Assembly: GCF_026391055.1 (NCBI RefSeq)
Contig: NZ_JAPLET010000024.1
Span: 186,001 to 250,000 of the forward strand
From: Spirosoma sp.
Lineage (GTDB): Bacteria > Bacteroidota > Bacteroidia > Cytophagales > Spirosomataceae
DNA length: 64,000 nucleotides
Reading direction: 5' to 3'
The notes beneath the pieces were generated by a model. It was not told the DNA's origin and did not search any database. It saw nothing but the letters and a program-made list of their open reading frames with translations. Numbering within the stretch: position 1 is the stretch's first letter; each line of letters opens with the position of its first letter. Both the position numbers and the translations under genes were made by a program. Positions 9,227 to 18,300 of the stretch are shown here, in pieces.

Positions 9227-9943
9227 GTGCAACAAGCAGGTAAACAAGCGCTTACCATTGGTCGGACAGGTACAAATGATATCGTTATCGCCAATCCTGA
9301 GGTAAGCCGCACCCACGCCCGAATCACGTTTATTACCGATCATGTGCTGCTGCTGGAAGATATGGATTCCGCATTTGGCACAATGGTCAACGGACAACGT
9401 ATTGCCCGTAAAATCATCGACCTGAACGACGCTGTAGTACTGGCCAACAAAGAACCGCTCGACCTGCGGCTGGTACTTGCCCGGCGGCTGGCCCACACAA
9501 CTCCGCCCCCCCCACCACAAGCTACTCCCCCGCCCCCGCCACCAACCAAGCTTGACCCCCTCGATTTTAAAGCCGAATTTAAGAAGCTGGAGCGCATGCA
9601 GCAGGTGTATAGTGAAGCCAGAGAAGCCATCCAGATCAATAGCCCCCGGCACCAGTCGTGGCTTCGGGCTACCTTCGCACTGGCGCCGTTGTTGGGCATT
9701 GTTACTTTTGGCGCGGGCACAGTAGCGGCATTGACTCTGGGCGTTTTTGGCGCTGCGATCGGACAAATTGTCGCTTCGCAGGCAATCAATCCAACCGAAA
9801 AGCTACTTGCTCTTGATAAGGAGTTTAAGCAAAATTACACCTGCCCCAACCCTGCCTGCAATCGTTTTCTTGGGAATACACCTTACACTGACCTGGTTTT
9901 TCAGAAGCAATGCCCGCGTTGCAAAGCCAAATGGGCAGGTTGA
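9227..9943 (+). CDS. FHA-domain membrane protein with C-terminal zinc ribbon
   Basis: Residues ~8-80 are an FHA domain: LTIGRTGTNDIVI, then the phosphothreonine-binding signature PEVSRTHARI and a GTMVNGQRI turn. A proline run (PPPPP) leads to a short coiled helix, two hydrophobic helices at ~150-185 (LAPLLGIVTFGAG, LTLGVFGAAIGQIV) and a C-terminal CxxxxC...CxxC zinc ribbon. FHA domains bind phosphothreonine, so this is a plausible reader for the kinase encoded divergently. The GTG start at 9227 is preceded in frame by a stop codon 15 bases upstream, which fixes the N-terminus very close to the FHA domain. It is the first gene of a five-gene operon. Confidence 0.8.
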   Translation: MQQAGKQALTIGRTGTNDIVIANPEVSRTHARITFITDHVLLLEDMDSAFGTMVNGQRIARKIIDLNDAVVLANKEPLDLRLVLARRLAHTTPPPPPQATPPPPPPTKLDPLDFKAEFKKLERMQQVYSEAREAIQINSPRHQSWLRATFALAPLLGIVTFGAGTVAALTLGVFGAAIGQIVASQAINPTEKLLALDKEFKQNYTCPNPACNRFLGNTPYTDLVFQKQCPRCKAKWAG

Positions 9944-9999
9944 TTCCCCCTGATTCTGTTCGCTAATTTTCCTTCTCCAATCTCTAAACTGATCGTGTC

Positions 10000-11349
10000 A
10001 TGCCAACATCAAACCCGTACGACAATTCTGGTTATAGTAGCTCAGGAACGCCCCCGCCACCACCGGCCTCTCCGCCCCCGCCACCCAAACCAGCTACCAA
10101 TTCGGGAGGAGGCACGAAAGCCGCAGCCATTGCCCTGGGCGGAACGGCAGCCCTGGCCGGAGCCGCTTTTCTGGCCAGTCAACAGTGGGGGCAGGAATCC
10201 GTTACAAATAATGGCTCAGAAACACCCCATCCGGATGTTATTCCACCTGGTAAACCTCACGCATCTATTAATCAGGTAGAACCTGTAAAACCTGAAGAAC
10301 CTGAAAAACCTGACCAATCGGAAGCTCAACACCCCACGCATGAGGTCGCCCCGCACGAACAAACCTTTGCGGAGGCATTTGCCGAAGCCCGGGCCGAGCA
10401 TGGCGGAGGTGGGGGGCATTTCGTTTGGCATGGCGATACCTACAATACGTACACGGTTGAAGAATGGGATCACCTGAGCGCTCCTCAAAAGGATGAATTT
10501 CTGGTTAGCGTCTATGGCGAGTCGTATCAGAACCAGCCGAGCCATGCCGGGTCTGAAGTCGATTCAATGACGGATGTACCCCATTCAGAAACGGTGCTGG
10601 CGCATGACTCCCCGTCAGCCGACGTGCCAAACGCTGAAAGCACCACCCCCGCAGATGGAACTGATGCTACAGCGACCTATACGATTGATCCTTCGCCCGA
10701 TTCAGGCGATACCAGACACTCTTTTGAAAAAATAGAGCAGGGTACGATACAAACAGAAAGTGGCGATGTCGATTACGTGCTTGCCAAGGTTGATGGTCAC
10801 GATGTGGTGTATATCGACGCCAATCAGGATGGAAAGCTGGAAATCGCTTATGTCGATAACGATGGTGATCATGTGCTGGAAACCAAGGTAACCCTCGACC
10901 CTTCCACCCACGCGGTAACGCATGTTGAGCCCATGCAACATCCGGTCGATCTGGCCGATGATCATTCGTCGGAAGGTCATCTTGCGGGCCAAACTAACGG
11001 ACAATCGGCAACGCAGCATGTAGTCCACGTACTCGACACAGGTACAATAAATACGGAAACGGGAACGGCCGATTATGTCCTGACATCGGTAGATGGCCAC
11101 AATGTGGCTTATTTCGATGTAAACCATGATGGCATGGCCGATGAAGTTCTGGTGGATATGGACAATGACAATGTGGCCGATGCGCACGGTTCGTATGACC
11201 CAACTACGCATGAATTAACGAATCTGGAAGAGATCCATCACCCTGCCGCTACGGAAGAAATAACCTACGCCGATGAAGGCCCAGTAGCGTACGATGATCA
11301 GAATCTCGATTACAACGGTAATGCAGACATCAGCGATTGGGTAGGTTAA
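10000..11349 (+). CDS. Proline-rich membrane protein with two Asp-rich repeats
   Basis: The 449-residue protein has an N-terminal PPPPPASPPPPPKP segment, one transmembrane helix at ~residues 44-65 (AIALGGTAALAGAAFLA), an acidic PEEPEKPD linker and a His/Glu-rich central part. Two similar ~70-residue repeats follow (about 244-315 and 345-415), each with GTI-x-TE-x-G-x-x-DYVL, VDGH-x-V-x-Y-x-D, and DANQDGK or DVNHDGM loops then D-N-D-G/N-D. These Asp/Asn loops resemble calcium-binding EF-hand or dockerin loops. No enzyme motif is visible. Its place between two FHA genes suggests it belongs to the same signalling or secretion assembly; the actual role is unknown. Confidence 0.7.
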   Translation: MPTSNPYDNSGYSSSGTPPPPPASPPPPPKPATNSGGGTKAAAIALGGTAALAGAAFLASQQWGQESVTNNGSETPHPDVIPPGKPHASINQVEPVKPEEPEKPDQSEAQHPTHEVAPHEQTFAEAFAEARAEHGGGGGHFVWHGDTYNTYTVEEWDHLSAPQKDEFLVSVYGESYQNQPSHAGSEVDSMTDVPHSETVLAHDSPSADVPNAESTTPADGTDATATYTIDPSPDSGDTRHSFEKIEQGTIQTESGDVDYVLAKVDGHDVVYIDANQDGKLEIAYVDNDGDHVLETKVTLDPSTHAVTHVEPMQHPVDLADDHSSEGHLAGQTNGQSATQHVVHVLDTGTINTETGTADYVLTSVDGHNVAYFDVNHDGMADEVLVDMDNDNVADAHGSYDPTTHELTNLEEIHHPAATEEITYADEGPVAYDDQNLDYNGNADISDWVG

Positions 11350-11374
11350 TTCTGACCCGGCTTCTCACAAAACT

Positions 11375-12070
11375 ATGCCCACACAGTCGATCATTATTAC
11401 CTGTGGCAATCCGCAATGCCGAAAACGATTGCAGATAAACGAGCCCGAAAAATTCACAAAAGGTGCCAAATGCCCTTGTGGCTACATTAATCTGTTGCCT
11501 GTAATGCCCCCTCCTCCACCTGTCACTTCATCTGGCATCGGAGAACGGCCAACGGCTTTTCAATCCGATGACGACGCCCCTACCGGCCTGGGCCAGCGGG
11601 TACAGGCACCACCTCAGCCAGCCACACCGGGCTGGCTGATTGTGAAAGATGAGTTGACGGAGTCACAAACGTTTACTTTACACATCGGCTCAAATACCAT
11701 AGGGCGTCAATCGGTAGACAATCCGGCCAACCATATGATCACCTCCGGCGATAAGTACATGAGCCGGCCACACTGTACTCTCGACGTTCGACTCAATAAG
11801 ATGGGTGTACTCGACTTTATTCTGCAGGACGGTGTTGCGTTGCCCAAAGGTGCTTATAAAAACAGCCTTAACGGAACCTATGTGAATGGTAAAGAGACTC
11901 GTTTACACGCACAGGACCGAATTTACTTACAGGATGGTGATACGATCCAGATCGGGATTACTAAACTGGTACTTAAAACGGGTTATTCGGCGCAGTCAAC
12001 ACAACAGGCTAGCCAAAAGGTTGCTGATATGGATTATGAACGTACGGTCATGAACTTTATCAATCGCTAG
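11375..12070 (+). CDS. FHA-domain protein with N-terminal zinc-binding motif
   Basis: The N-terminus carries CGNPQCRKRL...CPCGYIN, a small zinc-ribbon-like module, followed by a proline-rich linker. Residues ~95-205 form an FHA domain: HIGSNTIGRQS, KYMSRPHCTLDV as the phosphopeptide-binding loop, and a long loop before NGTYVNGKE. There is no membrane segment, in contrast to the first FHA protein of the operon. It probably binds phosphothreonine targets of the kinase. The gene begins 25 bases after its upstream neighbour and is followed after 46 bases by the PP2C phosphatase. Confidence 0.8.
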   Translation: MPTQSIIITCGNPQCRKRLQINEPEKFTKGAKCPCGYINLLPVMPPPPPVTSSGIGERPTAFQSDDDAPTGLGQRVQAPPQPATPGWLIVKDELTESQTFTLHIGSNTIGRQSVDNPANHMITSGDKYMSRPHCTLDVRLNKMGVLDFILQDGVALPKGAYKNSLNGTYVNGKETRLHAQDRIYLQDGDTIQIGITKLVLKTGYSAQSTQQASQKVADMDYERTVMNFINR

Positions 12071-12116
12071 ATGCTATTGCTACTCCACCCATTCATACCA
12101 TTTAAAGAAACGACTT

Positions 12117-13340
12117 ATGGATATCTCTATTTACCAACCGGTTGGCTTTACGGAACCCGGCTCGCGAGCCAACAATGAGGATGCGCTGTTTCCGCCAGTT
12201 CCGGCTCAGGCTTCAATAGACCAACGGTGGTTTCTGGTATGCGATGGTGTGGGAGGAGCCGAAAAAGGCGAAGTAGCCAGCGAACTCGCGGTTACTTCTT
12301 TTAACACGTTCTTTAAGGAAAATCCGGTAAACGTTGCCACGGAAGACTATATCCATCTGGCCGTACAGTTCGCTCAAAAGCAGTTTGAAACGTACCTGAA
12401 TGCAAATCCGCAGGCTACAGGAATGGGAACTACAGTTACGCTGCTTTATTTACACGAGGAAGGGGCTACAGTCGCTCATATTGGCGATAGTCGGGTATAC
12501 TTCATTCGGGGTGGGCAGACCAGGTGGCGAACCGACGACCACTCTTACGTCAATGAACTAGTAAGATCAGGGGTACTGACCCCCGCGCAAGCCAGCACAC
12601 ATCCACAGCGGAATATAATTACCCGTGCCCTTCAAAGCGAAAAACCAGTACAGGCCTCGGTTCAGATCATCAACGACATTCGGGCGGGTGATTACTTTTT
12701 TCTCTGCTCAGACGGCATACTCGAACGCATCGGGGATGAATTACTGGAGCACACCCTGCTGAAACCTGCCTCGAATGACCAAAAGTTGGAAACGATCCGT
12801 CAACTCTGTATCCATGGAAAAACCCGTGATAACTTTACGGCTTATTTGATTCAGATCAATCAGGTAATCGGGCGTATTGATCCAGCCCGCTGGACAGCCC
12901 TCCCCACCTATGAACGGCCCGAACAGGATGAAGCGATCTTGGTGGTTGACAATCAGGAGCCTGTTGTAAAGTTGGTTGACGTTGACTATGACCCAATCGA
13001 CGTCAATTCAGCAGCCAGCCTGCCAGATTCAAGCCCAGTTTACGTACCTCAGCAGGCCAGTCACCCAACAACAGATCCACTCCCTCAAAAGAAGTCAGGA
13101 CTGTTAAATCAGTTTCTTTTATGGACCGCAGCTGGTTTATTCCTTCTCGCTGCAAGTTATTTTGGCTGGACTACTATTAGTAACGCCCAACGAGCAACAA
13201 CAACGCATAAACCGACTATTCCAGCCCTGCAACCACTTGTTACCGCTACGGCGGCAGCGTCAGTTGTTTCAGCGCCAACCCCTCCTTCGCAGCTTCCTTT
13301 AGCTAACACTCCCCCAAAACACCGTTCTGCAAAGAAGTAG
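12117..13340 (+). CDS. PP2C-family Ser/Thr phosphatase with a C-terminal membrane helix
   Basis: Residues ~1-245 contain all PP2C metal-binding motifs in order: RANNEDALF, VCDGVGGAEKGE, GMGTTV, AHIGDSRVYF, DDHSYVNELV, SDGILERIGDE and DNFTAYLI. A linker and one transmembrane helix near residues 325-345 (FLLWTAAGLFLLAASYFGW) follow, with a Thr/Pro/Ala-rich tail outside. It should reverse phosphorylation by the membrane kinase encoded at 6930-8660. In Pseudomonas the equivalent pair is PpkA/PppA. It lies fourth in the FHA operon. Confidence 0.85.
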   Translation: MDISIYQPVGFTEPGSRANNEDALFPPVPAQASIDQRWFLVCDGVGGAEKGEVASELAVTSFNTFFKENPVNVATEDYIHLAVQFAQKQFETYLNANPQATGMGTTVTLLYLHEEGATVAHIGDSRVYFIRGGQTRWRTDDHSYVNELVRSGVLTPAQASTHPQRNIITRALQSEKPVQASVQIINDIRAGDYFFLCSDGILERIGDELLEHTLLKPASNDQKLETIRQLCIHGKTRDNFTAYLIQINQVIGRIDPARWTALPTYERPEQDEAILVVDNQEPVVKLVDVDYDPIDVNSAASLPDSSPVYVPQQASHPTTDPLPQKKSGLLNQFLLWTAAGLFLLAASYFGWTTISNAQRATTTHKPTIPALQPLVTATAAASVVSAPTPPSQLPLANTPPKHRSAKK

Positions 13341-13433
13341 AATCGAATATAAACACCCCGTAAGCGTATTGACCGTTCATTGGAAACAATACCCCTGAGC
13401 ACCGCCCAATCCACCAAAAATTAAAACCCATCC

Positions 13434-14216
13434 ATGAAGTTCTTCCCCTTTTTGTTGACTGCCCTGCTTAGTTTCTGTTGGTTGCCCATACAGGCTCAAC
13501 GTACGTATGCCGTTATTGTAGGCGTTTCTGACTATCAGTTGGGGCGGCCGGGTAAGGGCGATCTTACTTTTTCGGACGATGATGCCGAGTTATTTTATCG
13601 ACTACTTCGCAGCCCCATGAGCGGCAGCATTCCCAGTGAAAATATTATCCTCCTAACCAACAGTCGGGCCTCGCGGGCTAATATTATGCGGGCTATGACA
13701 CTCTTTCAACAGGCCACTCCGCGCGACAGAATCATCTTTTACTTTTCGGGACATGGAGCACCCGGCATGTTACTCCCGTATGATTATACGCCGGATGCGC
13801 GGGTAACTCTGTACGACCGTGATGTAAAAGCGGCCTTTCGGCAATCGGCAGCCCGAACGAAATTATTGTTGGCCGATGCCTGTATGGCTGGAACCATGCG
13901 TAACCGCCAGTACCCATCGAGACCACCCGCCGTAAGCTCATCTACTGACAACAGTACTGTAGTTGTCTTATTATCTTCCCGCAATGAGGAAACATCGCGG
14001 GAAGGATCAAATCTACAGCAAGGCTTTTTTACACATTACCTGGTAAAAGGAGCTACCGGTGACGCCGATATTAATCCACGCAATGGCATTGTTACGATTA
14101 AAGAACTTTACGATTATGTTCGGCAAGGTGTTCGGCAAGAATCCCAAAACCAGCAGACACCTGTAGCTTATGGTCGCTTTCCAGAAAATCTGCCTTTTTC
14201 AACTGTTAAGCGTTGA
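13434..14216 (+). CDS. Secreted caspase-like peptidase (C14 family)
   Basis: A signal peptide (FPFLLTALLSFCWLPIQAQ) is followed by a complete p20-like caspase domain. The strand YAVIVGVSDYQ leads into the fold; the catalytic His is in FYFSGHG (His107) and the catalytic Cys in LLLADACMAG (Cys150). SRNEETSREG and GFFTHYLVKG complete the substrate-side loops. At 260 residues it is a bare catalytic domain with no fused sensor. It is the last gene of the kinase-reader/phosphatase operon, 93 bases after PP2C. The signal peptide suggests that it acts in the periplasm; its substrates are unknown. Confidence 0.85.
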   Translation: MKFFPFLLTALLSFCWLPIQAQRTYAVIVGVSDYQLGRPGKGDLTFSDDDAELFYRLLRSPMSGSIPSENIILLTNSRASRANIMRAMTLFQQATPRDRIIFYFSGHGAPGMLLPYDYTPDARVTLYDRDVKAAFRQSAARTKLLLADACMAGTMRNRQYPSRPPAVSSSTDNSTVVVLLSSRNEETSREGSNLQQGFFTHYLVKGATGDADINPRNGIVTIKELYDYVRQGVRQESQNQQTPVAYGRFPENLPFSTVKR

Positions 14217-14228
14217 TTACTGATTGAA

Positions 14229-14600
14229 TCAACAAGTTAACGTGTCCCATATACGCCAGATCCACCACACTACAATTAGACCGACGAAAAAGCGAGTTGC
14301 GGCCAGTCCATACCACCTTTGCCGAAAGCCCGAGTATGTATTTCTTAAAGAACTGTTCTCCAGCACCAGGCCCGTCAGAATATAAGGCAAAAGCGAAACT
14401 AAAAGCGGATTCAATAAAAACGCTTCCTGCCAATGGCCGTGCATTAATTGATGCAAACAACGTTGCGAACCACATCCTGGACAAGGCAAACCTGTGAGCC
14501 ACAAAAAAGGGCAAGGCGGAAAAAAAGAATTCTGGCCGGGGTCGAAGCGATAGTATACAACGCCCAGGACAACACCGGCCAGAATGAGCAGCCATTTCAT
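14229..14600 (-). CDS. DUF2752 membrane protein
   Basis: I start this 123-residue protein at the ATG at 14600 (MKWLLILAG), five bases after the stop of the upstream gene; longer readings overlap that gene. It has the DUF2752 signature CPF-x-x-x-TG-x-PCPGCG-x-x-R at residues ~29-46, followed by an H-x-L-x-HG motif, and three hydrophobic helices. DUF2752 proteins are small membrane proteins of unknown function, often linked to GYF_2/CD225 proteins, as here. Confidence 0.8.
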   Translation of the reverse strand: MKWLLILAGVVLGVVYYRFDPGQNSFFPPCPFLWLTGLPCPGCGSQRCLHQLMHGHWQEAFLLNPLLVSLLPYILTGLVLENSSLRNTYSGFRQRWYGLAATRFFVGLIVVWWIWRIWDTLTC

Positions 14601-14605
14601 TAGTA

Positions 14606-15121
14606 TCAATAATAACGGCGGCCAAAGCCCGAAAATATACCGGCGAAAATCAGTAGAAAGTAAAGCGCAATAAGAATAAAGGCAGCAAAGAACCCAATCT
14701 TGGTCCATCGGCCAGCCTCCAGAGAAGCCTGTTGCGCTCCGTTAAAATCGCCTACCCGATAACGTGATTCAACGCGAGAAGCATTAATAATCCCGACAAT
14801 GCCTAACGGTAAGCAACAGAACAAGGTTACTAAAATTGATTCAGTCAGCCATGTTTTGGGCATAAATCCAGTGGGATTACCAAACGCATAATTAGGCTGA
14901 GAAAAGCCGGGTTGCGCATAAACCGGCTGGGGGTTGATGGGAGGTATACTGCTAAACCCAATTAAATCACGCACTTCAGGCGTATCAGCCACTTTAGCCC
15001 AATTGGCCATACCCTCCGTCCAGACAAGCGTGTTAGGCGTTAGGGGTTGCGTACGGAGCTGCTCCAGCGTGAAGGGACCAACTTGTTTGTTGTTATCTAA
15101 GTAGTAGTATTGTTTCATCAA
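14606..15121 (-). CDS. GYF_2-domain protein with CD225/dispanin-like membrane region
   Basis: Residues ~4-55 match the GYF_2 (DUF4339) pattern: YYYLDNNKQVGPFTLEQLR then VWTEGMANW. A proline/glutamine/asparagine-rich linker follows, then a CD225-like segment with WLTESILVTLFCCLPLGIVGIINAS and a second helix at ~145-165. This architecture is common in Bacteroidota with the DUF2752 gene that follows five bases later. Both act at the membrane; no function is established. A second Met directly after the first is an equally good start. Confidence 0.8.
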   Translation of the reverse strand: MMKQYYYLDNNKQVGPFTLEQLRTQPLTPNTLVWTEGMANWAKVADTPEVRDLIGFSSIPPINPQPVYAQPGFSQPNYAFGNPTGFMPKTWLTESILVTLFCCLPLGIVGIINASRVESRYRVGDFNGAQQASLEAGRWTKIGFFAAFILIALYFLLIFAGIFSGFGRRYY

Positions 15122-15302
15122 TTGGTGAGGATATTTTTTTCTAAATAAACAAATAATAAGCTATTTATCAAAGGCTAATTTGGTCAAATTCATCAATTAG
15201 TTAAGCTATTTGCTCTAGAAAAATCGCCACTAGCCACGATATACATGTTGGCTAAAAATAAGGTGGTTGGCCTTATTCATTGATAACACAAAATACTATC
15301 AA

Positions 15303-18300
15303 TCAAGAAACAATGCTCTCCTCGGATGTAGGCAACTGGATTGTAAACTCTGTTCCCTCTCCTTCCCAGCTTTGCACGAATAGCCCCCCACGATGTCCCT
15401 TGGTTATAATATCGTAACTGAGTGAGAGGCCCAGACCGGTTCCTTCACCCGTAGGTTTCGTTGTAAAAAATGGCTGAAAAATCTTTTGCTGTACAGCCTG
15501 AGACATGCCAAAACCGTTATCAGCAATCAGAATTTCAACAAAGCCCTTCGCCTGCCTGACATGTACACGAACAAAAGGCTGGTAAGCATCACCCTGCTGC
15601 TGTTTCCGCTCCCGAACCGCATAGAATGCATTGCTAAAGAGATTTAAAAATACCCGGCTGATGTCCTGCGACACGACATTAACCGCATAAACTGCCGGGT
15701 CATAATACGTGATCAACTCGCAGCTAAACGTTTTATCCTTCGACTTTAATCCATTATAAGCCAGATACATATATTCATCAGCCAACGCACCAAGATTAGT
15801 TGGCTGCATTTCGCCACTGCCGATGCGGGAATGCTCCAACATACCTTTAACGATATTTGAGACCCGCTGCCCGTGATGGTGAATTTTAGTAAGATTATCT
15901 TTCAGAAACGTTAATAGATCTGACTCAAGCTTTGGGGTTCGACTTGGTTTGCTGTGTTCCAGCACTAGGTCATCAACAATCTCAGAACTTATTTCAGCGA
16001 AATTATTTACGAAGTTGAGGGGGTTTTGTATCTCGTGGGCAATGCCTGCGGTCAGCTCACCGAGGGAAGCCATCTTTTCCTTCTGGATCAGGCGGGCCTG
16101 CGTTGCTTTTAACTCCGTCAGGGCCTGCTGAGTCTGATCCCGTTGCGCCTGTATCTCAACCGTTCGTTCCTGCACTTTATTTTCCAGATTCGAATATAAA
16201 ATGGCGTTTTGAATGGATATGGCCATTTGTGATGACAATAGCCGTACTATTTTCAATCGCTCTTCGGTAAAAGCACCCACAGAAATATTGTTTTCGAGGT
16301 ATACTATTCCGTATAATTTATTCAGAAAAACAATCGGACTGCACAGAATCGACTTAGTCTGGTTCCTTAAAATATAATCATCGTTTCTGAACTTACCCTG
16401 ATTGGCAGCATCATAAAGGACCACCGACTCCTGCAAATGAGATACGTAGTTTATGATTGTTTGCGGAAGTTGACTGCTGTCTTCAGCGGGCGTGTTTTGC
16501 ATCGTTTTGACTTCATCGGCCGAAGCCGAGGCCTGAATAAGTATTCGATCATCCTGTTTTAATAAAAGCACTCCATTTTCAGCTCCTGCGTTCATCATGA
16601 TGATGTTCATCATTTTGCTAACAAGTGACTTCAACTCTATTTCTCCCGAAATAGCCTGCGATGATTTTACGATTGTATCGACATCTAATGCATAAATGGT
16701 TTCGCCCTCTTCGCCCCCGCCTAAATCGTTAACACGCTCAGCGTTACTATTCCTAACAGTCTTGAATAACTGTGGATAGTCTTCCCGCAAAAATTTAATT
16801 TTGCCCTGGGCTCCCCATTTATTGTACAAATAATAGGCATCTTTCCAATACCCGGACGAAGCCGTATCGATTCCGTGCCGACTAAAAAATTTTGCGGCTA
16901 GTTCATTGGCAAACGCTTCATCGGCCTGCCAGGCATTTTCACCCGCCAATCGTATGGCTTTTTCATAAAGCTTAGTTGCACCTACAAAATCGTCGTCAAT
17001 ATTGGCAATCTCAGCTTCCATAAGATGCTGCATATGCAGAAAATTAGTTGGGTTATAAGCCGCCCACCTTTTCATTTTGGCAAGCTCCTTTTTCATTCGC
17101 TTTTTCAGCTGATCTTTCGGAGGATCAATACCAAACAGAAGATAGCCCGAAGAGGCAAAGAAAGAGACGATACAAAGTCGGGTTAAATTAATAAGACTGA
17201 CGAGTGATTTAATATATTGATCGGCCTGCTTCACCGATTCATAAGACTTTTCATGCTGCCCGTAGAACAAATATATGTAGGCCTTATGGATATGATACAT
17301 CCCGATGCCAGACGAATATTTCCGTTGTGTCATCTGCGTCAAACAGCGAACTTCATCAAACTCAGCATCATCCAAAACGAACAAACCTTCGGTTAAACCC
17401 ATGAAGTTTTTCGTCAATTGCATATTCATGTTTGCCGAATCAATTGCGTCCGTATAATCGGTATCAAGAACAACCTTAAAATATTTTTTCTGGTCGGCCA
17501 GTGATGAAGGAAGATCAAGAGACGGTTGCCAAACGGTACAATTCGTAGCACAGTAGGCTAAATAAAATAAATCGCCGGAAAGGTACCCGGCTTCTATTCC
17601 CCTTTTAAAAAAGTCACCCGTTGTATTCCAATGATTGTTAAAATGATGAGTTAACACACCGTAGGCAGCTATTACCCGGCATCGGTACTCAATATCCCCC
17701 AGCTTTTCGTTAAGAGCCAGGCCAAGTTGGCCAAAGCTTTCCGCTGATTTAAGATCTCCAAACGCTTCCGACAAAACAGCGCCAAACGCGACATACGCAT
17801 AGGCCGATTCCTCACAGTTTCCATATTGCATGGAGAGGTTTACGATTTTAAGCTGCGTTAAGCCATACAAACTGTCATTCCCTAACACAAAAGCTGATGG
17901 ACCAATTTCGGTTAATAACCGGGCTACTGCTTTTTTTTCCGGGTCACGCAGGAGGGGCGCATCTAGCAGCGCGATAGGTTTTCGCGTGCCAAGTCGCCAT
18001 TTAGCAAGAATAACTTCTTTTAAGACTAGTGCTGCAGCCGGTTTTTCAGGCAAATCGTATCCTAACAAGGCAAGCCCTTCTATACCGGACCGAATGGCTT
18101 CTTCTGACTTTCCTACGGTATTATACTGGCGTATTCTGAAGGACAGTATCTCAACCTTTTCCAGTTTAGTACGGGCCTTTTCGAGTAAACGATTTATAGA
18201 TGCCTCAGCAGTAAAATAATCGTTTGTTTGATACGCATTCTGCGCATATCCGGCATATAAGTCAAAGGCTAGCTGATGATACGATTCCCAAAGCGAATCA

